From: Cryptomeria japonica
Taxonomy: Eukaryota > Streptophyta > Pinopsida > Cupressales > Cupressaceae
Reading direction: 5' to 3'
Assembly: GCF_030272615.1 (NCBI RefSeq)
Contig: NC_081407.1
Location: 136,652,897-136,716,896 of the forward strand
DNA: 64,000 nt
Shown: piece after piece, positions 1 through 10,839 of the stretch
Layout: every line of letters begins with the position of its first letter
Numbering within the stretch: the stretch's first letter is position 1
Position numbers and translations under genes: made by a program
The notes under the pieces: model-generated
The model's database searches: none
The model's input: only the letters and a program-made list of their open reading frames with translations
What the model was told of the DNA's origin: nothing

Positions 1-657
1 CACTTTCAAACATAAACCCATAGCAAACCAGTCCAGAAAACCAGTGGATCTATTCACCTTGAAATCAACTAAAAACAAAGAATGGAAATTATACTTAAAT
101 TTAGCATTTCGATTAACAAAACATGCAATAAATAACTTCAATCAATACCAGTGCCTTATCTGAGGTCACAGAGTCATCTAAACTCAAATAAGACTCCTCA
201 AACAAAACATCTTTATGCATCCCGTTGGCTTGGTTTCTATTAACCCTTGTATATGCATTATACCTACAAGAATTCATGCATTCCAAATTAAGCTATGATC
301 ATCAAAATTCAAAGTCTCTTCCAAAGAGTTTACTGGTATGAGTGATCCCCGCATCTTTAATTTCCCTCCTAAAGAGAAAAGCTAACGAACACTTCTACTA
401 AAATTGCTTTGCAATTCCATTCAAACAGAACAACCCTGGATTATTCAGAATGAAAACAATAAACAAATTGTAAACACACTTGAAGACAACACAAAGCTTC
501 ACTCAAAACCGATGGTCTGTATATTGATATTAAGATTCAAGAAATATTACAAGAAAGTTTTGAATATTCTCCATTAGACTTGGAAAAGCTCAGATAAATT
601 TCTGCAGCATTTTCTTACAATTCTTTTGTGATCCCTTTTCCTCTAGTCCTGGTATCC

Positions 658-664
658 ATTTATA
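658..664 (-). promoter_or_regulatory. Candidate TATA box of TyA 3' LTR
   Basis: The minus strand reads TATAAAT about 100 bp downstream of the accessory-gene end. The same site is in the 5' LTR at 14192-14198, and a TATAAAA occupies the same place in TyB (52684-52690). This position would put the accessory frame inside U3. Confidence 0.45.
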
Positions 665-760
665 ACAACATGGATGCACAAAGCTTTGGACTTCTCAAGG
701 AGAGTTTGTTACAATCATTTCTTTCAAAATAAAGAGGTTACAAGCTTTTCGCAAAAATAG

Positions 761-3700
761 TTACAAGCTCTTTTCGGCCTCTACAGTTTCTTCAACAAGC
801 TGTTCAGTTGCAACCCCTTCTACCTTTTCAAGGGCACTCTCCAACTATTCTAGATCATGGGTGGCATATTTAGTTGTCCACTCACCACACACCTCTTCTG
901 TCGGCCATGAGAAATTAATCACTTTATCCTCGGTCTTAGTCAACCATTTCCAAGAATTTCTCATTTTGTTGACTTCTGAATTGAGAAAACCATAATGTGA
1001 CTTAATTTTCTCTATCTCTTGTATTGTCAAAACAAAGAAAGAAGCATCGTCTAGATCAATAATTCCTTTAACTCTTGCTGACAATTTAGCTTCTATCTCC
1101 TTAAGCCACATTTGTTTATCCTTTAATTGATCCGGGCTAGCAAAAACTCCTGGGAGCAACTCAAAAACTTGATCAGTGTACTCCTTTTTACACAAATTAA
1201 CCTTCCTATCAACATTATCCACCTCTACTGCTAATTGTAATAAGACTTTAGCGACATCAGAAGTGGATTTGATGATGGGATTGGCCCTTGCTTCATCGCA
1301 GGATACACACATAAACTCTAAATCTTGCTCCCTAGGCCTCCATTTGTCAAAATGGCCTTGTCTCTCCTAAGCTCATTCCATATATCCATAATTTTACCTA
1401 CATTCTTGTAGAGCAATGAGGCATTTATTGTATCTGCAAAACTAAAAATTGTAGCCTTTACTCTCTCCTCATACTTCTTCGCATATAAGGCCTGAGCCTG
1501 TTTCAAGTTTTCTAATTCTTGAGGAGTAATTTCAACCATTTGAGAGCTGGAGGGTGCTGGAGATGGTGGAAACACAATGATAGGGCTAGTAGGTGGAGGT
1601 CTTGCAGGAGAAAAGGAGATCATCAATGTTGAAGACTCACCTTGATGGTATTGTCTAGTCAATTGGCTTTGCAGCATGGCAATGATGCTATCCTTACCAA
1701 TTACCTCATCCTTGACATTATTATAGGCCTTCAAAATTGTTTCCAACTTGACTTGGAGGGCCTCTTTCTCTTTGGCATCCTTCTCTGCTACTGCAACACT
1801 AAATTTTATAGTCTCTAGCATAGTGCTAGCAACCTCCACTACCCCTGTACTCTGCACTCTCTTCACCATCATCCCACCAAGGTAACTTGACCTTGGGGTG
1901 TCTTTGCTTTTCTTACTTTCATTTCTCTTGAGAGACCACATGACGAGTGCAACATTATCCTTATTGAAAGTAATCCCCTCCATGGGTTTAGTCTCTTTTC
2001 TCACTACATCTAGTACCAGGGCATCTGCTATATCCCATTCGGGTAAAATAAGCACTCCAGCTTGTGCTACCATATCTCTTCCCTGCTTAGGGGTGATGGT
2101 TTTGAATTATTCCATCATCTCTTGCTTTATTTCCTCTTCTACCAGGGCTAGATCTTTATTAGGCTGCTTAGCCTTTCTCTTTTCACATCTAGCATTATAT
2201 TTATCTATGTGTTGTTTCCATATAAACTGCATAAATGCTTCTGATGTGACAAAATTGTTATCAGCTAAGAAGGCATTACTTGCCTACTTTATCTCAGGAT
2301 CCCACTCTTGGCCTTTGAGTTCAGTGGTAGTAATATTCATTTTAGTAGCAATGGGTTCTTTTGGCATTCCTTCCTCCACTTCATCATAAGTGTAGGCAAT
2401 TTCCCCTAGACTACCTAACTGTAGGAGTTGCTCAGCTGCGGCTTGCTCATTTCCTATATGGATAGGGGATTGGGATGGGGAATACAAAGGTGTATCTGAT
2501 TGTACTTCTTTCCCCACCCTTTGCTTTTTTGGGCTTTCTTGGATGTCAATGACATTTTGTATCTTCCTCTTTCCTTTGGAGGTAGAGGGCTCCCCTGTTG
2601 TAGGCATCAGCACACTATAATTGGATTTCTTATGTAGTGTATAATCACTAGGAGGGATTGCTTTGTTGGAAGCTAACCTACTTAGGATCATTCTTGCCTT
2701 CTTAGGGTTTCTTTTGATTACAGCTTCCCTCCTCTCCTTCAGGGTCTGCATCACATCTTCAAAGCAAACAATCAAAAACTTTATTTTCTCCTCTAGAGGG
2801 AAAAAGCTAGACAATGGGTCATAACTGGCATCAAACTGATGCACAAAATCCAAGGCATTCTTATAAGCCACCCACTTCTCTTTCCTTAGCTCCTGCTCAT
2901 CTAGATCAAACTCATTTCTGATGAGGTCTTCAAGAAACTGGAATTGATGAGGCCTACCTCTGCATGCTACCTTCTCTCTAAACATATCGTTGAAGAATTC
3001 TTCTAGATCAGCACACCTGGACACTGTAGTGGACAAATGATAAGACTTGAGGAAATACTCAAAGCAATTCTAGCCTCCCTTTGTTATTACAAATTGGTGG
3101 GCTATGGTAGCTGCAGGGAAAATAGTCCCTTTAACCCTGCCTGTCAACTCTGCCTCTTATAAACCACTAGTTTGTCTAAGGATCTCTGCAATTCCCACTT
3201 TGAGAGGGACCTAGTAAGGTAGAAAAAATGGGGTGCCTCTGAAACCAAACACTCTGAAAACTATGGAGACTGGATACAAGTAAATGTCACCCCAGTTATG
3301 AACAATTTTTATGTTCTCTACGAATTCTTTTCGTCTTATGAATTCTAGAAGAACTTTGGGGATTCTTGGGTTCTCTGAGCAGAGGAGAGTCCTGATCTTG
3401 GATGCAAAGTATTTTTCAAACTTCAAGAAACTAGCATCCTCTCTATCCCATGATAACACAGTACTCCATAATTGTACTAACATTTTTTCTCCTTCTTTCT
3501 CCTTAACAAGGTCCAGTCCACTGGCAAAGTAATCACCACCTTTGAAGAAAAAAAGATGCATCAAGAGTGAGTACCATTCGAAAGGCCTATCCACTTTCCA
3601 TTCTTGATTCTGTTAACCCTCCATGGATAGCATCAGCAATAAAAGAGGCATAATCAAATGTAATTGCAAGAGAAGGATTCAAAATCTGAGCAATCATTAA

Positions 3701-4387
3701 CAAGTAATGATTTGGCATATTTGCTTCAGCATCTTCTCCCAAAACTTGGCAAAGTGCCCAATACATTCCTTTAGCCCTCAGGGTGAACATACTTAATGAA
3801 AAGGGCTCTTGTGTGTTGGGTCCTACAACTATTAACCCTCCTATCTTCACAAAAAACTCCTTGAGAGGCCCGTTCCTGAGATGACTCCCTTGTGCACTGT
3901 AAATTTTGGCTAATGATGTGAAATTTATAGGTTCTAGAAAATTGGTGAACTCATTAAGCCCAAAAGCTTTCCTGAATTCTTCAGCATTAATCTCAACAAG
4001 GGTTTTCCCATTTATATCCCGAATGCTTCTTGTGACTGGATCATAGTTGAGCGCAATTTGGGTCAGCAAATCTATGTCCATAAATACCCCTGGGACTACC
4101 AATTTCCCAACATCTAATTCCCAAATACTATTTTGCAGGGCCGGGGAATTTCTCATTCCAAATCCAATCTTAAATAACCCCAACCTAGACAATCCAACCT
4201 ATGGGTCTCTCAACCAATTACCCTTGTCATACAGTCCTTCTCTTATCTTTAAATGGGGAGCTCTAGGCACTAATTCTTTTGCCTTTGATGCCTGACTAGT
4301 TGACAATGTCAACTGTTCTTAAAAATCATCACAAACACTCCTTTCTGAATAGTTAACTTTGCCAAAAAATTCTATTTTAGGAGCCAT
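761..4387 (-). pseudogene. LTR-encoded accessory protein, 3' LTR copy (broken)
   Basis: This is the same frame as 14295-17936 but more decayed. It starts at the ATG at 4387, matching the start in the sister copy and in TyB. Breaks include two 1-bp deletions at about 3595-3615, a 13-bp deletion near 1344 between short direct repeats (GTCAAAA), a TAA at 2108-2110 where the sister has Glu, and several TAG/TAA codons where the sister has Gln or Trp. Conversely this copy keeps Trp and Gln at two sites where the sister has TAG. Three TAG codons are common to both copies. No function is recognised. Regions visible are an alpha/beta-looking N-terminal half, a basic stretch (PKKQRVGKE), a coiled coil and a Pro/Ser-rich segment. 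No signal peptide or membrane segment was seen. Confidence 0.8.
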
Positions 4388-5039
4388 TTTGAAAACGTAA
4401 GAAATGAATACCACTCTTAAATAATTCTATGACGAATCAATTATCTTATCTAAAACACTACACAAGAATTGCTACACAAGAATACGAGAGAACCTATTCT
4501 TCACTTGAAGGAATTTTCTCTGCAACTGAACTGACTTGCTCTGTACCTGAAGAAAATAACTCTGCATCCACTCTTCTGTAAAATTCTTTAAAAGATATCT
4601 TCATCCAGTTGATAGGAAATCAAATATTGTACTCAGGGTCTTAACTACAACTTTGATTCTGCATGCTTCAACTGTCCCTTCAAAATTGAATTCATATGAG
4701 AATTCATATTTTTCGCTCCAACGGGTCACAACGTTCCTACAAGTGTTTCATTTTGCTCTTTCGCAACTTCACGAAGCATAACTATCGGGCAGATTGATCC
4801 TACGAAATAGCACCGACCGTCTGATCAAAAGAAACTTGATCAACCGTTAGATTAACTAATAGCTTTGGCTCCACGCTGGGTCCCACTTTTCTATTGGCTA
4901 CATGATACCATGTGGTACCCAACCATTGGCCTTGAAATTTCCTTTGCATTCCACTTGATACTGGCCGTGTGTCTTTCTTTTATACTGTCGGTTCCACCTT
5001 GGTGGGCCCACAACTTTCTTCTAAGACCATGTGTCACCA

Positions 5040-5595
5040 GACATGTGGACAGCTCTCATTCACTCTCGCTATTTTGTGGGGTATAAAGAATGAGCACCTT
5101 ACCCTTGCGAAATAGTGTGGGCTGTCAAATCATCTTTTAAGTGATCAGCATTTAAGCATCTGAAAAGGCTTTCAGGAGGGGTGGGCCCACTGACTCACTA
5201 TGAACACCTGGCGTCCAATCATATGCATCGCTGACATGTCACTTTTTTATACACCGAAAGAAAACCACAGGGCCCCAACAAACTCTTGACAGCTGTATCC
5301 TTCAGGTCCTCCATTATGACACGTGGATAGCTCTCATTCACTCTTGCTATTTCGCGGGGTATAAAGAATGAGCACCTTACCCTTGCAAAATAGCGCGGGC
5401 CGTCAGATCATCTTTTATGTGATCGGCGTTTAACCATCTGAAAAAGGCTTTCGGGAGGGGTGGGCCTGCTGACTCACTGTGAATACCTAGCGTCCAGTCA
5501 TCTACATCGCTGACATGTCATTTTTTCATTTGTTGAGAGAAAGCCACTGGGCTCTAGTAAATTATTGACAGCTGTACTCGCCAAGTCATCTCCTA
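5040..5595. repeat. 278-bp tandem duplication in TyA U3 (3' LTR)
   Basis: Two adjacent units share long blocks, for example AGCTCTCATTCACTC at 5051 and 5329, giving a 278-bp period. Each contains a hairpin around a TATA-like plus-strand motif (5068-5115 and 5346-5394), a GGGTGGGCC block and a GACATGTCA block. The duplication exists in both LTRs, so it was present before insertion. Confidence 0.8.
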
Positions 5596-6111
5596 ACTGC
5601 AACTTGACTCACCTTTGGGGCCTGCCTTTTAGCCTTTAATCCTAACCCGCTGACTGTTGTGACTTGTGCCACGTGCCACCATTTTACTTGCTATCATCAA
5701 CCAGCTAGACCATCTATGTGGCGTGCCATGTCATTTTTACAACTTTGCCTAGCGAAATAGTGAAAGCCGTAGATCCATCCGCGAGATGCGCACTAGTTAC
5801 TAGGCTTGACAACTTTAAGAGAAAAACATATAAGACATAAATTTTTTGATTAGTTAACATAACTGCCTAGGCAAACAACAAGGGGGGACACTTCCTACGA
5901 CCCCATGACCCATTACTTAAGTGAATAAAGTAACGAAAGATTAGAAACCAGAGGGTTTAAAACAAACACAAGAGGATCTAAAATCAAAAACCCTTAAACC
6001 CTTGAGGTCTAAAACAAAGCTGAACCATTTGAAACTGCATCCTATTCAAAAATTCAACAAACCATAGCCAATCATGGGAAAAGAAAAACTCATTTTTAAC
6101 CAGTGATAACA

Positions 6112-6244
6112 GCGGCTCTGATTGGGGATGGTTGATCGCAAGATCAACACAAGAAAACTCAAAAACTCTAGAGAAACAGACCAAAATAGAAAAGTAGGAA
6201 AGTAACAAAATATGTACAAACAAAGGACCTACCGTGCATAGACA
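6112..6244 (-). other. TyA pol-to-LTR spacer with conserved motif at the PPT position
   Basis: Between the integrase stop and the 3' LTR there is no purine tract. The minus strand directly before the LTR reads CATCCCCAATCAGAGCCGC. A near-identical sequence (CATCCCCAACTAGAGCCAC, 28864-28882) lies at the same place in TyB. Conservation at this point suggests a role in plus-strand priming or LTR-end recognition, but that is inference. Confidence 0.5.
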
Positions 6245-7220
6245 TTAAGAGAAATAATGCTTCAGGAATTGTCCATGCACTAGAAATTCCTGCATTTCAT
6301 CATCCATATTCTTCAAGAAATATGAATCCTTACCATTTAAGTCACAAACCACAAAAGGGCCAATCCATAGTGATTCAAATTTCTTATGCTTTCCCTTATC
6401 CTGTCCTTTTGCATTCCACTGAAGAACCATGTCATCAATTTGAAACTTCCTTAGTGATGTCCTTTTATCAAAAAGATACTTTGACTACAACTGGATCTTC
6501 TGATTTCTCTTATGGGCAGAAGTCCTAAGCTCCTCCATTTCTACAATTTGGATCATTTTGTTTTCCATTGGTTCAGATACCTCCATGTCCTTATTTTGCA
6601 AAAACTTATACACTGGAAGAAGGTTATTTACCAGTAACCTGGCTTGGGCACCATAGACTAATTCAAAAGGTGATATTCCAATGGATTTCTTAACTGTTAT
6701 TCTATCTGCCCATAGAGCTAACTTTAGTTTTTGATCCCAAGATCTTTTATTCTCTTCTAGGATTTTCTTGATGATATTCAACAGGCTTTTATTGCTGGAT
6801 TCTGCTTGTCCATTCCCCTGAGGGTGATAAGGTGAAGAGTATGACATGAGTATACCATGACTAGTACAAAAACCTACAAATTCTTCTGATCTGAAACACA
6901 TGGCATTATCCATCACCAATTTTGCAGGTGTTCCAAATCTAGTTACAATATTATCCATCAGGAAATCAATGACAACTTTACTAGTAGCTCTTCTTGTAGG
7001 GATGGCTTCTATCCATTTGGTGAAATAGTTAGTGGCCACTATGATCCATCCATGACCTCTTCCTAACCTCTCAATGATCTCTCCAATAAAATCAATGCCC
7101 CACTGGACAAAAGGAGCTTCTACAGAGACTGGATTTAGGGGTAAGGCTCCTTCATACTTCTAAACATCTCTGAACATATGCATGAGTATCTTTAAATAAG
7201 GTGGGCCAATAGTACCCAGC
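6245..7220 (-). pseudogene. pol: TyA integrase core and C-terminal domain
   Basis: Integrase joins element cDNA to host DNA. The catalytic triad can be followed: Asp in GIDFIGE (about 7095), Asp in VMDNAM (about 6910) and Glu in QAESSNKSL (about 6800). The C-terminal end has a WIGPFVV motif (GPY/F type) and ends HGQFLKHYFS at 6245. The frame is broken by small indels around 7040-7220 and at about 6490, and the Cys pair of the HHCC zinc finger is damaged there. TyB has a closely similar integrase at 27491-28701. No chromodomain is seen after GPY/F. Confidence 0.88.
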
Positions 7221-7664
7221 CTAGATTATCTTACTAGCAGTGGTCTTAGTAGAATAGTGACCTCCACATACTCCATCATGCATTTTAGTCAACACCTGTT
7301 TAGCTTGAAATTCATCCAAACACATTAGTAACTCTCCATCTCTTTTCCTCCAGAAAAGATCACCCTGAATGAGCACATATTTTTGGGACTTGAGTTTCAG
7401 AGTTCTTTTCTGATTGTATGTCATTTTTTCTGGGAGTGTATCACCTCTCAAAATTTGGATTATCTTTGTGTACCAGGGTTGCCTCTCAATACTAGTGACC
7501 AAAGCATTTCTAACCTCAACATTGTGTATTTCTACATTCATGAGATTCGACTCAGTCATGAGCTTAGCCAGACCTAAACCTCTCACCAATTTGGTGATCT
7601 TTATCTCCAAGTTGAATTCTTGAATTCTATTAATCCATCTGCATCTCTTCCCAGTAACCTCAGA
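7221..7664 (-). pseudogene. pol: TyA region between RNase H and integrase, with His part of HHCC finger
   Basis: This continues the polyprotein after the Ty3-type RNase H. It contains the tether-like segment (KITKLVRGLGLAKLM), a charged linker and the His pair of the integrase zinc finger in MHDGVCGGHYSTKTTA (about 7245-7290). It aligns well with TyB at 27300-27720. A TAG at 7665-7667 separates it from the RNase H block. The open frame ends near 7221, where the Cys pair should follow. Confidence 0.82.
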
Positions 7665-8141
7665 CTAAGACAAAATATCTTTAACTGTAGCATGTGGGAC
7701 ATAAGCAATGATATTTGCATTTACTAAATATGGCGTAAAAGCCTTAACAACTTTAACTAGGGCATAAGCTTGTTTCTCCATGGTTTCATAGTTTAGTTCT
7801 ACTACCTGCAAAGACTTACTGTAGAAGGCTATGGGATGTTCATATCCTTCATTATCCTTTTGTAGTAATACTGCAGCCACTGCATGATATAAAGCAAAAG
7901 AAAACAGAGAAAAAGGCTTACTATAATTAGGGGATTTCAATACTGGTGCCTCCTGGATTGCCTTCTTAATCTCAGCAAAAGCTTTTGAAGCTTCTTGATC
8001 CCAATAAAATTTTGTATCCTTCTTAAGCAATTTGACGATAGGCTTCACTATCTCTGTGAAGTTTGCAATGAATCTCCTAACAAAATTTACCTTACAGAGA
8101 TAGTGAATTTTTAGGTTCAGACACCTTATTGATTGTTTCAA
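7665..8141 (-). pseudogene. pol: TyA Ty3-type RNase H after RT (degenerate)
   Basis: The fold pattern of a Ty3 RNase H is visible: AVLLQKDNEGYEHPIAFYSK, then ELNYETMEKQAYALV, then a tail resembling the usual GKRCRWINRIQEF block. The two Asp motifs that normally carry catalysis are missing: the first (TDAS in most Ty3 elements) reads FSFALYH, and the later TDH reads YVPH. TyB lacks the same two Asp residues, so the loss predates the split of the families. A frameshift in the 8092-8141 overlap separates this block from the RT. Activity probably rests with the extra RNase H upstream. Confidence 0.8.
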
Positions 8142-8997
8142 TTCTCTCAGGGTCTATTCTTACCCCCTCCTTGGAAACTATGTGTCCCACTAGCTTTCCC
8201 TCAGTGACCCCAAAATGATATTTCTTGGGATTTAGTGATACACCAAATTCCAAGGCTTTATTGAACACCTTCTCTAGATGTCCACGATGATCATCAGCTT
8301 TTTTAGAGAAACAAGTTAGATCATCTTGATAAACCACCATGATGATGTTTATGAATTCTTTGAAAACTACATCCATAGCTCTCTAAAATGTAGCTCCTGC
8401 ATTTTTTAATCCAAATGGAATTCTCACATATACATAAGTTCCCCATGGAGTAGTGATAGTTGTCTTAAACTGTTCAAACTCCTTTACCAACACTTGATTA
8501 TATCCTGAGAAACCATCCATCATGGATAAAAGATCACATCCTGTCACTCTTTGTAGCATGGCTTCCATATTTGGGGATGGGTAGTTATCTTTCAAGGAAG
8601 CGACATTTAAATTCCTAAAATTTACACACAATCTGATGTCTCCATTCTTCTTCCTCACTTGGACCAAATTGGAGACCCATGAAGAATGCCTTATTGGTTT
8701 GATAATCCCCCCTTCTCTCAATTTGGTCAACTCTTGTTGCATTTTAGTTTCTAACAAGGGATTGATAGGCCTTTGTTTCTATCTGAAAGGCTTAGCATCT
8801 GGAAGTAAAGGAACTTCAAGCTGAAAAAGATCTTGTCTATATGCTTTTAGGTCTTCATAAGACCAAGCAAAGACATGCTTATACCTTTTCAATAAATTAA
8901 TAAGGTTAGTCCTAACATGAGGGGGTAGTTTCTTTCCAATATATACCAACTTAGGGGATGATTCTGTCCCTAGGTTTACCTCCTCTAACTCTTCCAA
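8092..8997 (-). pseudogene. pol: TyA reverse transcriptase
   Basis: RT copies element RNA into DNA. Visible blocks in order are a leader (LPPHVRTNLINLLKRYKHVF), the fingers region (GGIIKPIRHSSWVSNLV, RLCVNFRNLN), the first catalytic Asp region (LLSMMDGFSGYNQV), FGLKNAGATF, the active site VVYQDDLT (about 8325) and SLNPKKYHFGVTEGKLVGHIVS. The active site has Gln before the Asp pair (YQDD), as in TyB. TAG stops lie at 8779-8781 and 8383-8385; at the second TyB also has a stop (TAA), compatible with decay of a Gln codon. It is in the same frame as gag, PR and the upstream RNase H. Confidence 0.92.
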
Positions 8998-9009
8998 CTT
9001 GGTGGTAGA

Positions 9010-9681
9010 CTACTGATGTAAATGACTATCATTATAGCTAAACATGCTCTCCAGCTCCACTAGCCCTTTAGGTATTTCATTGGTTTCCAACTGGACCACA
9101 TCATTTCCAAACATTGTCTCTCTGTTGTCTACCACTTCCACCAATGCATTACAATCAATCTTTTGTCCATCATAATCATCAACACATTGGATAAACCTAA
9201 GAATGTCTTCATCATTAGCAAAAACTTGCCAATTATACACATTATCAGGAATAGTAGGCCTAGATTTTATTTCCATAGTGGAAATACCGGTTAGCTTTGC
9301 ATCATCATTTTTCAAAGCAACATTAGCCAGGAAATCTGCCATAATATTTTTTACTCGCTCTATCCAATTAATAGAAAATGCATCAAAATACTCAATAACA
9401 TCCCAAACAACATGCTTATACTGCTTTAATCTATCATTCTTGGATGCATATTTAGATCTCACTTGAGAAACAACCAATTTTGAATCCCCCATTACTTTCA
9501 ACAGTTGGATTCCATGCCTTTTTGCAACCTCAAGCCCTAGTAACAAGGCTTCATACTTTGCAGTATTATTTGTGCATTGGAATGCTAATAAAAATGAGTA
9601 CTTAAAAGTTATACCTGATGGGGACACAAAAAGAACCTCTGCTCCAGATCCTTCTTTAGAGAAAGCTCCATCAAAATACAT
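9010..9681 (-). pseudogene. TyA additional RNase H (RVT_3/archaeal-like), located before RT
   Basis: The segment starts just after a TAG at 9682 and reads MYFDGAFSKEGSG, NNTAKYEALLLGLE, VMGDSKLVVSQV and NIMADFLANVAL, the pattern of the plant RVT_3/archaeal-like RNase H family. Three catalytic carboxylates are present (YFDGA, GDS, ADFL); the Glu normally found in AEY is Lys here. A 90-residue tail links it to RT. In Tat-lineage elements the extra RNase H normally follows RT-RNase H, whereas here it lies between PR and RT. TyB shows the same order, so this is not a local rearrangement. Confidence 0.85.
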
Positions 9682-10236
9682 CTACCATAATCTGTACTGT
9701 TGTGCTTGTAGCTCAACCACAATAGGGTCAGTATTCTTCAATTGAGGTGAAATTGGTTGAAGTCTAAAGTTATCTAAATCTACATCGATCATACAATTAA
9801 GCATACTAGGGTCTACATTTTCAATTACCCTAGGAGCTTGTGGCTCTCTGTATAATTTGACCTAATTACCGCTAATAGGAATGGTAGCATAAGATAAGTC
9901 CAGTTGAACATTTCCCCCTACTGCTGCTGCCCATTGCCTGGAAAGTAACATACCATAGTGGGGTTTAGTGTCAGTAACAATAACATCCATTTTTTAAGTG
10001 GCTTCAGGAAATGCTGCTATTTTTACTTCTACATCTTTCATTGTACCTATCACAGGTACTTCTCTGTTATCCATGGCATAGCATTTCCCATACACAGTGG
10101 TTACTGATAACCCTAATTCTTTCATAACACCATAGGGCATTACATTAGCAACAGGTCCTAAATCTATCATGTAGTTTTTAATCAACCGATTATTGACTAA
10201 CAAGGTAACATAGAAGGGATCTACCTGAGAAGGCTC
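9682..10236 (-). pseudogene. TyA aspartic protease region
   Basis: The retropepsin-like core reads NYMIDLGPVANVMPYGV (about 10130-10180), with DLG in place of the usual D-S/T-G, followed by GKCYAMDNREVPVIG and, after a TAA at 9994-9996, YGMLLSRQWAAAVGG. The Ser-to-Leu change in the active-site loop is probably decay. A further TAG lies near 9865. The protease would cleave the gag-pol polyprotein, with which it shares a frame. TyB has the equivalent at about 24700-25100. Confidence 0.75.
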
Positions 10237-10839
10237 CTAAGTGATAGTGGTTCCAACATAAACCTCTAGGATTTGGAACTCTTGATCCTTTCCAACTTTA
10301 GTTGAACTGGTGGGTGATACTGTGTCACTATCAGATATACTAGAGAATAAAGACAAAGCTACATCCTTATGTTCTTTAATCTTTAGTAATTCTACTAATG
10401 GAACAGTGACCTTCATTTGAGTTAAAGCTTGGGCCATGTCAAATGTAGAACTATTGCATTTTTTAGTATTAGCCCTGACTTTTTCTATTTTGAATTGACT
10501 TGCCCTTTTCACTGTCTCTGCTCCTTGTATATCACTAACATTTTTATCATCTTTTCCTTTAGGTATATCTTTAACTTGTTCCCCTTTTTATTGACCGACC
10601 TTAGGAACAGTAGTAGCACTACTTGATGCCCCTTTTTTTGTAACTTCATTTACAAACATAGAACCCAGCTCACCCTGATCAACATCTCTCTTGGTGCTTC
10701 TCAGATTATAGTTATGTTTTGCTTTGGCAATTGTAGCTTTAGTGAGATTTCTAACCTCTTCCTCACTAGGCCTCCTAAGATGAACCTCTTCATCTTCAAT
10801 TGTTACCACATTCAATGTAGGATGTCAATCTAAAGTTAA
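10237..10839 (-). pseudogene. TyA gag-PR linker
   Basis: This is a charged, low-complexity linker in the gag-pol frame. It includes KATIAKAKHNYNLRS, matched in TyB by KITVAMVAQVKRNYQLRN, and a helical block (ALTQMKVTVPLVELLKIKEH) matched in TyB by LLSQITNKVPLQEMLRVREH. It is interrupted by TGA near 10826, TAA at 10588-10590 and TAG at 10237-10239. No enzymatic motif is seen. It may act as a spacer or gag C-terminal region. Confidence 0.6.

Larger units (their letters stand above)
1..6111 (-). repeat. TyA 3' LTR (partial, carries accessory gene)
   Basis: This is the direct-repeat partner of 13532-19682. In element orientation it starts at 6111 with TGTTATCACTGG and runs off the window at 1, about 177 bp before its expected end. 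From 5' to 3' in the element it contains a non-coding U3 head with a 278-bp tandem duplication, the accessory frame (4387-761), a TATA-like site (664-658) and the R/U5 region. Positions 1-657 hold no gene and are read as R/U5. Confidence 0.92.

Noticed and set aside
1898-2389. Long plus-strand frame opposite the accessory gene (also at 15445-15936)
   Set aside because: It is a shadow of the minus-strand gene. The frame is hydrophobic by reverse complement of charged codons and not matched by independent conservation.
5984-6223. Minus-strand 79-codon frame with a hydrophobic start crossing the TyA LTR boundary
   Set aside because: It spans pol spacer and LTR start. In the 5' LTR copy the same end is fused to Cop1 sequence, so it is chance reading.
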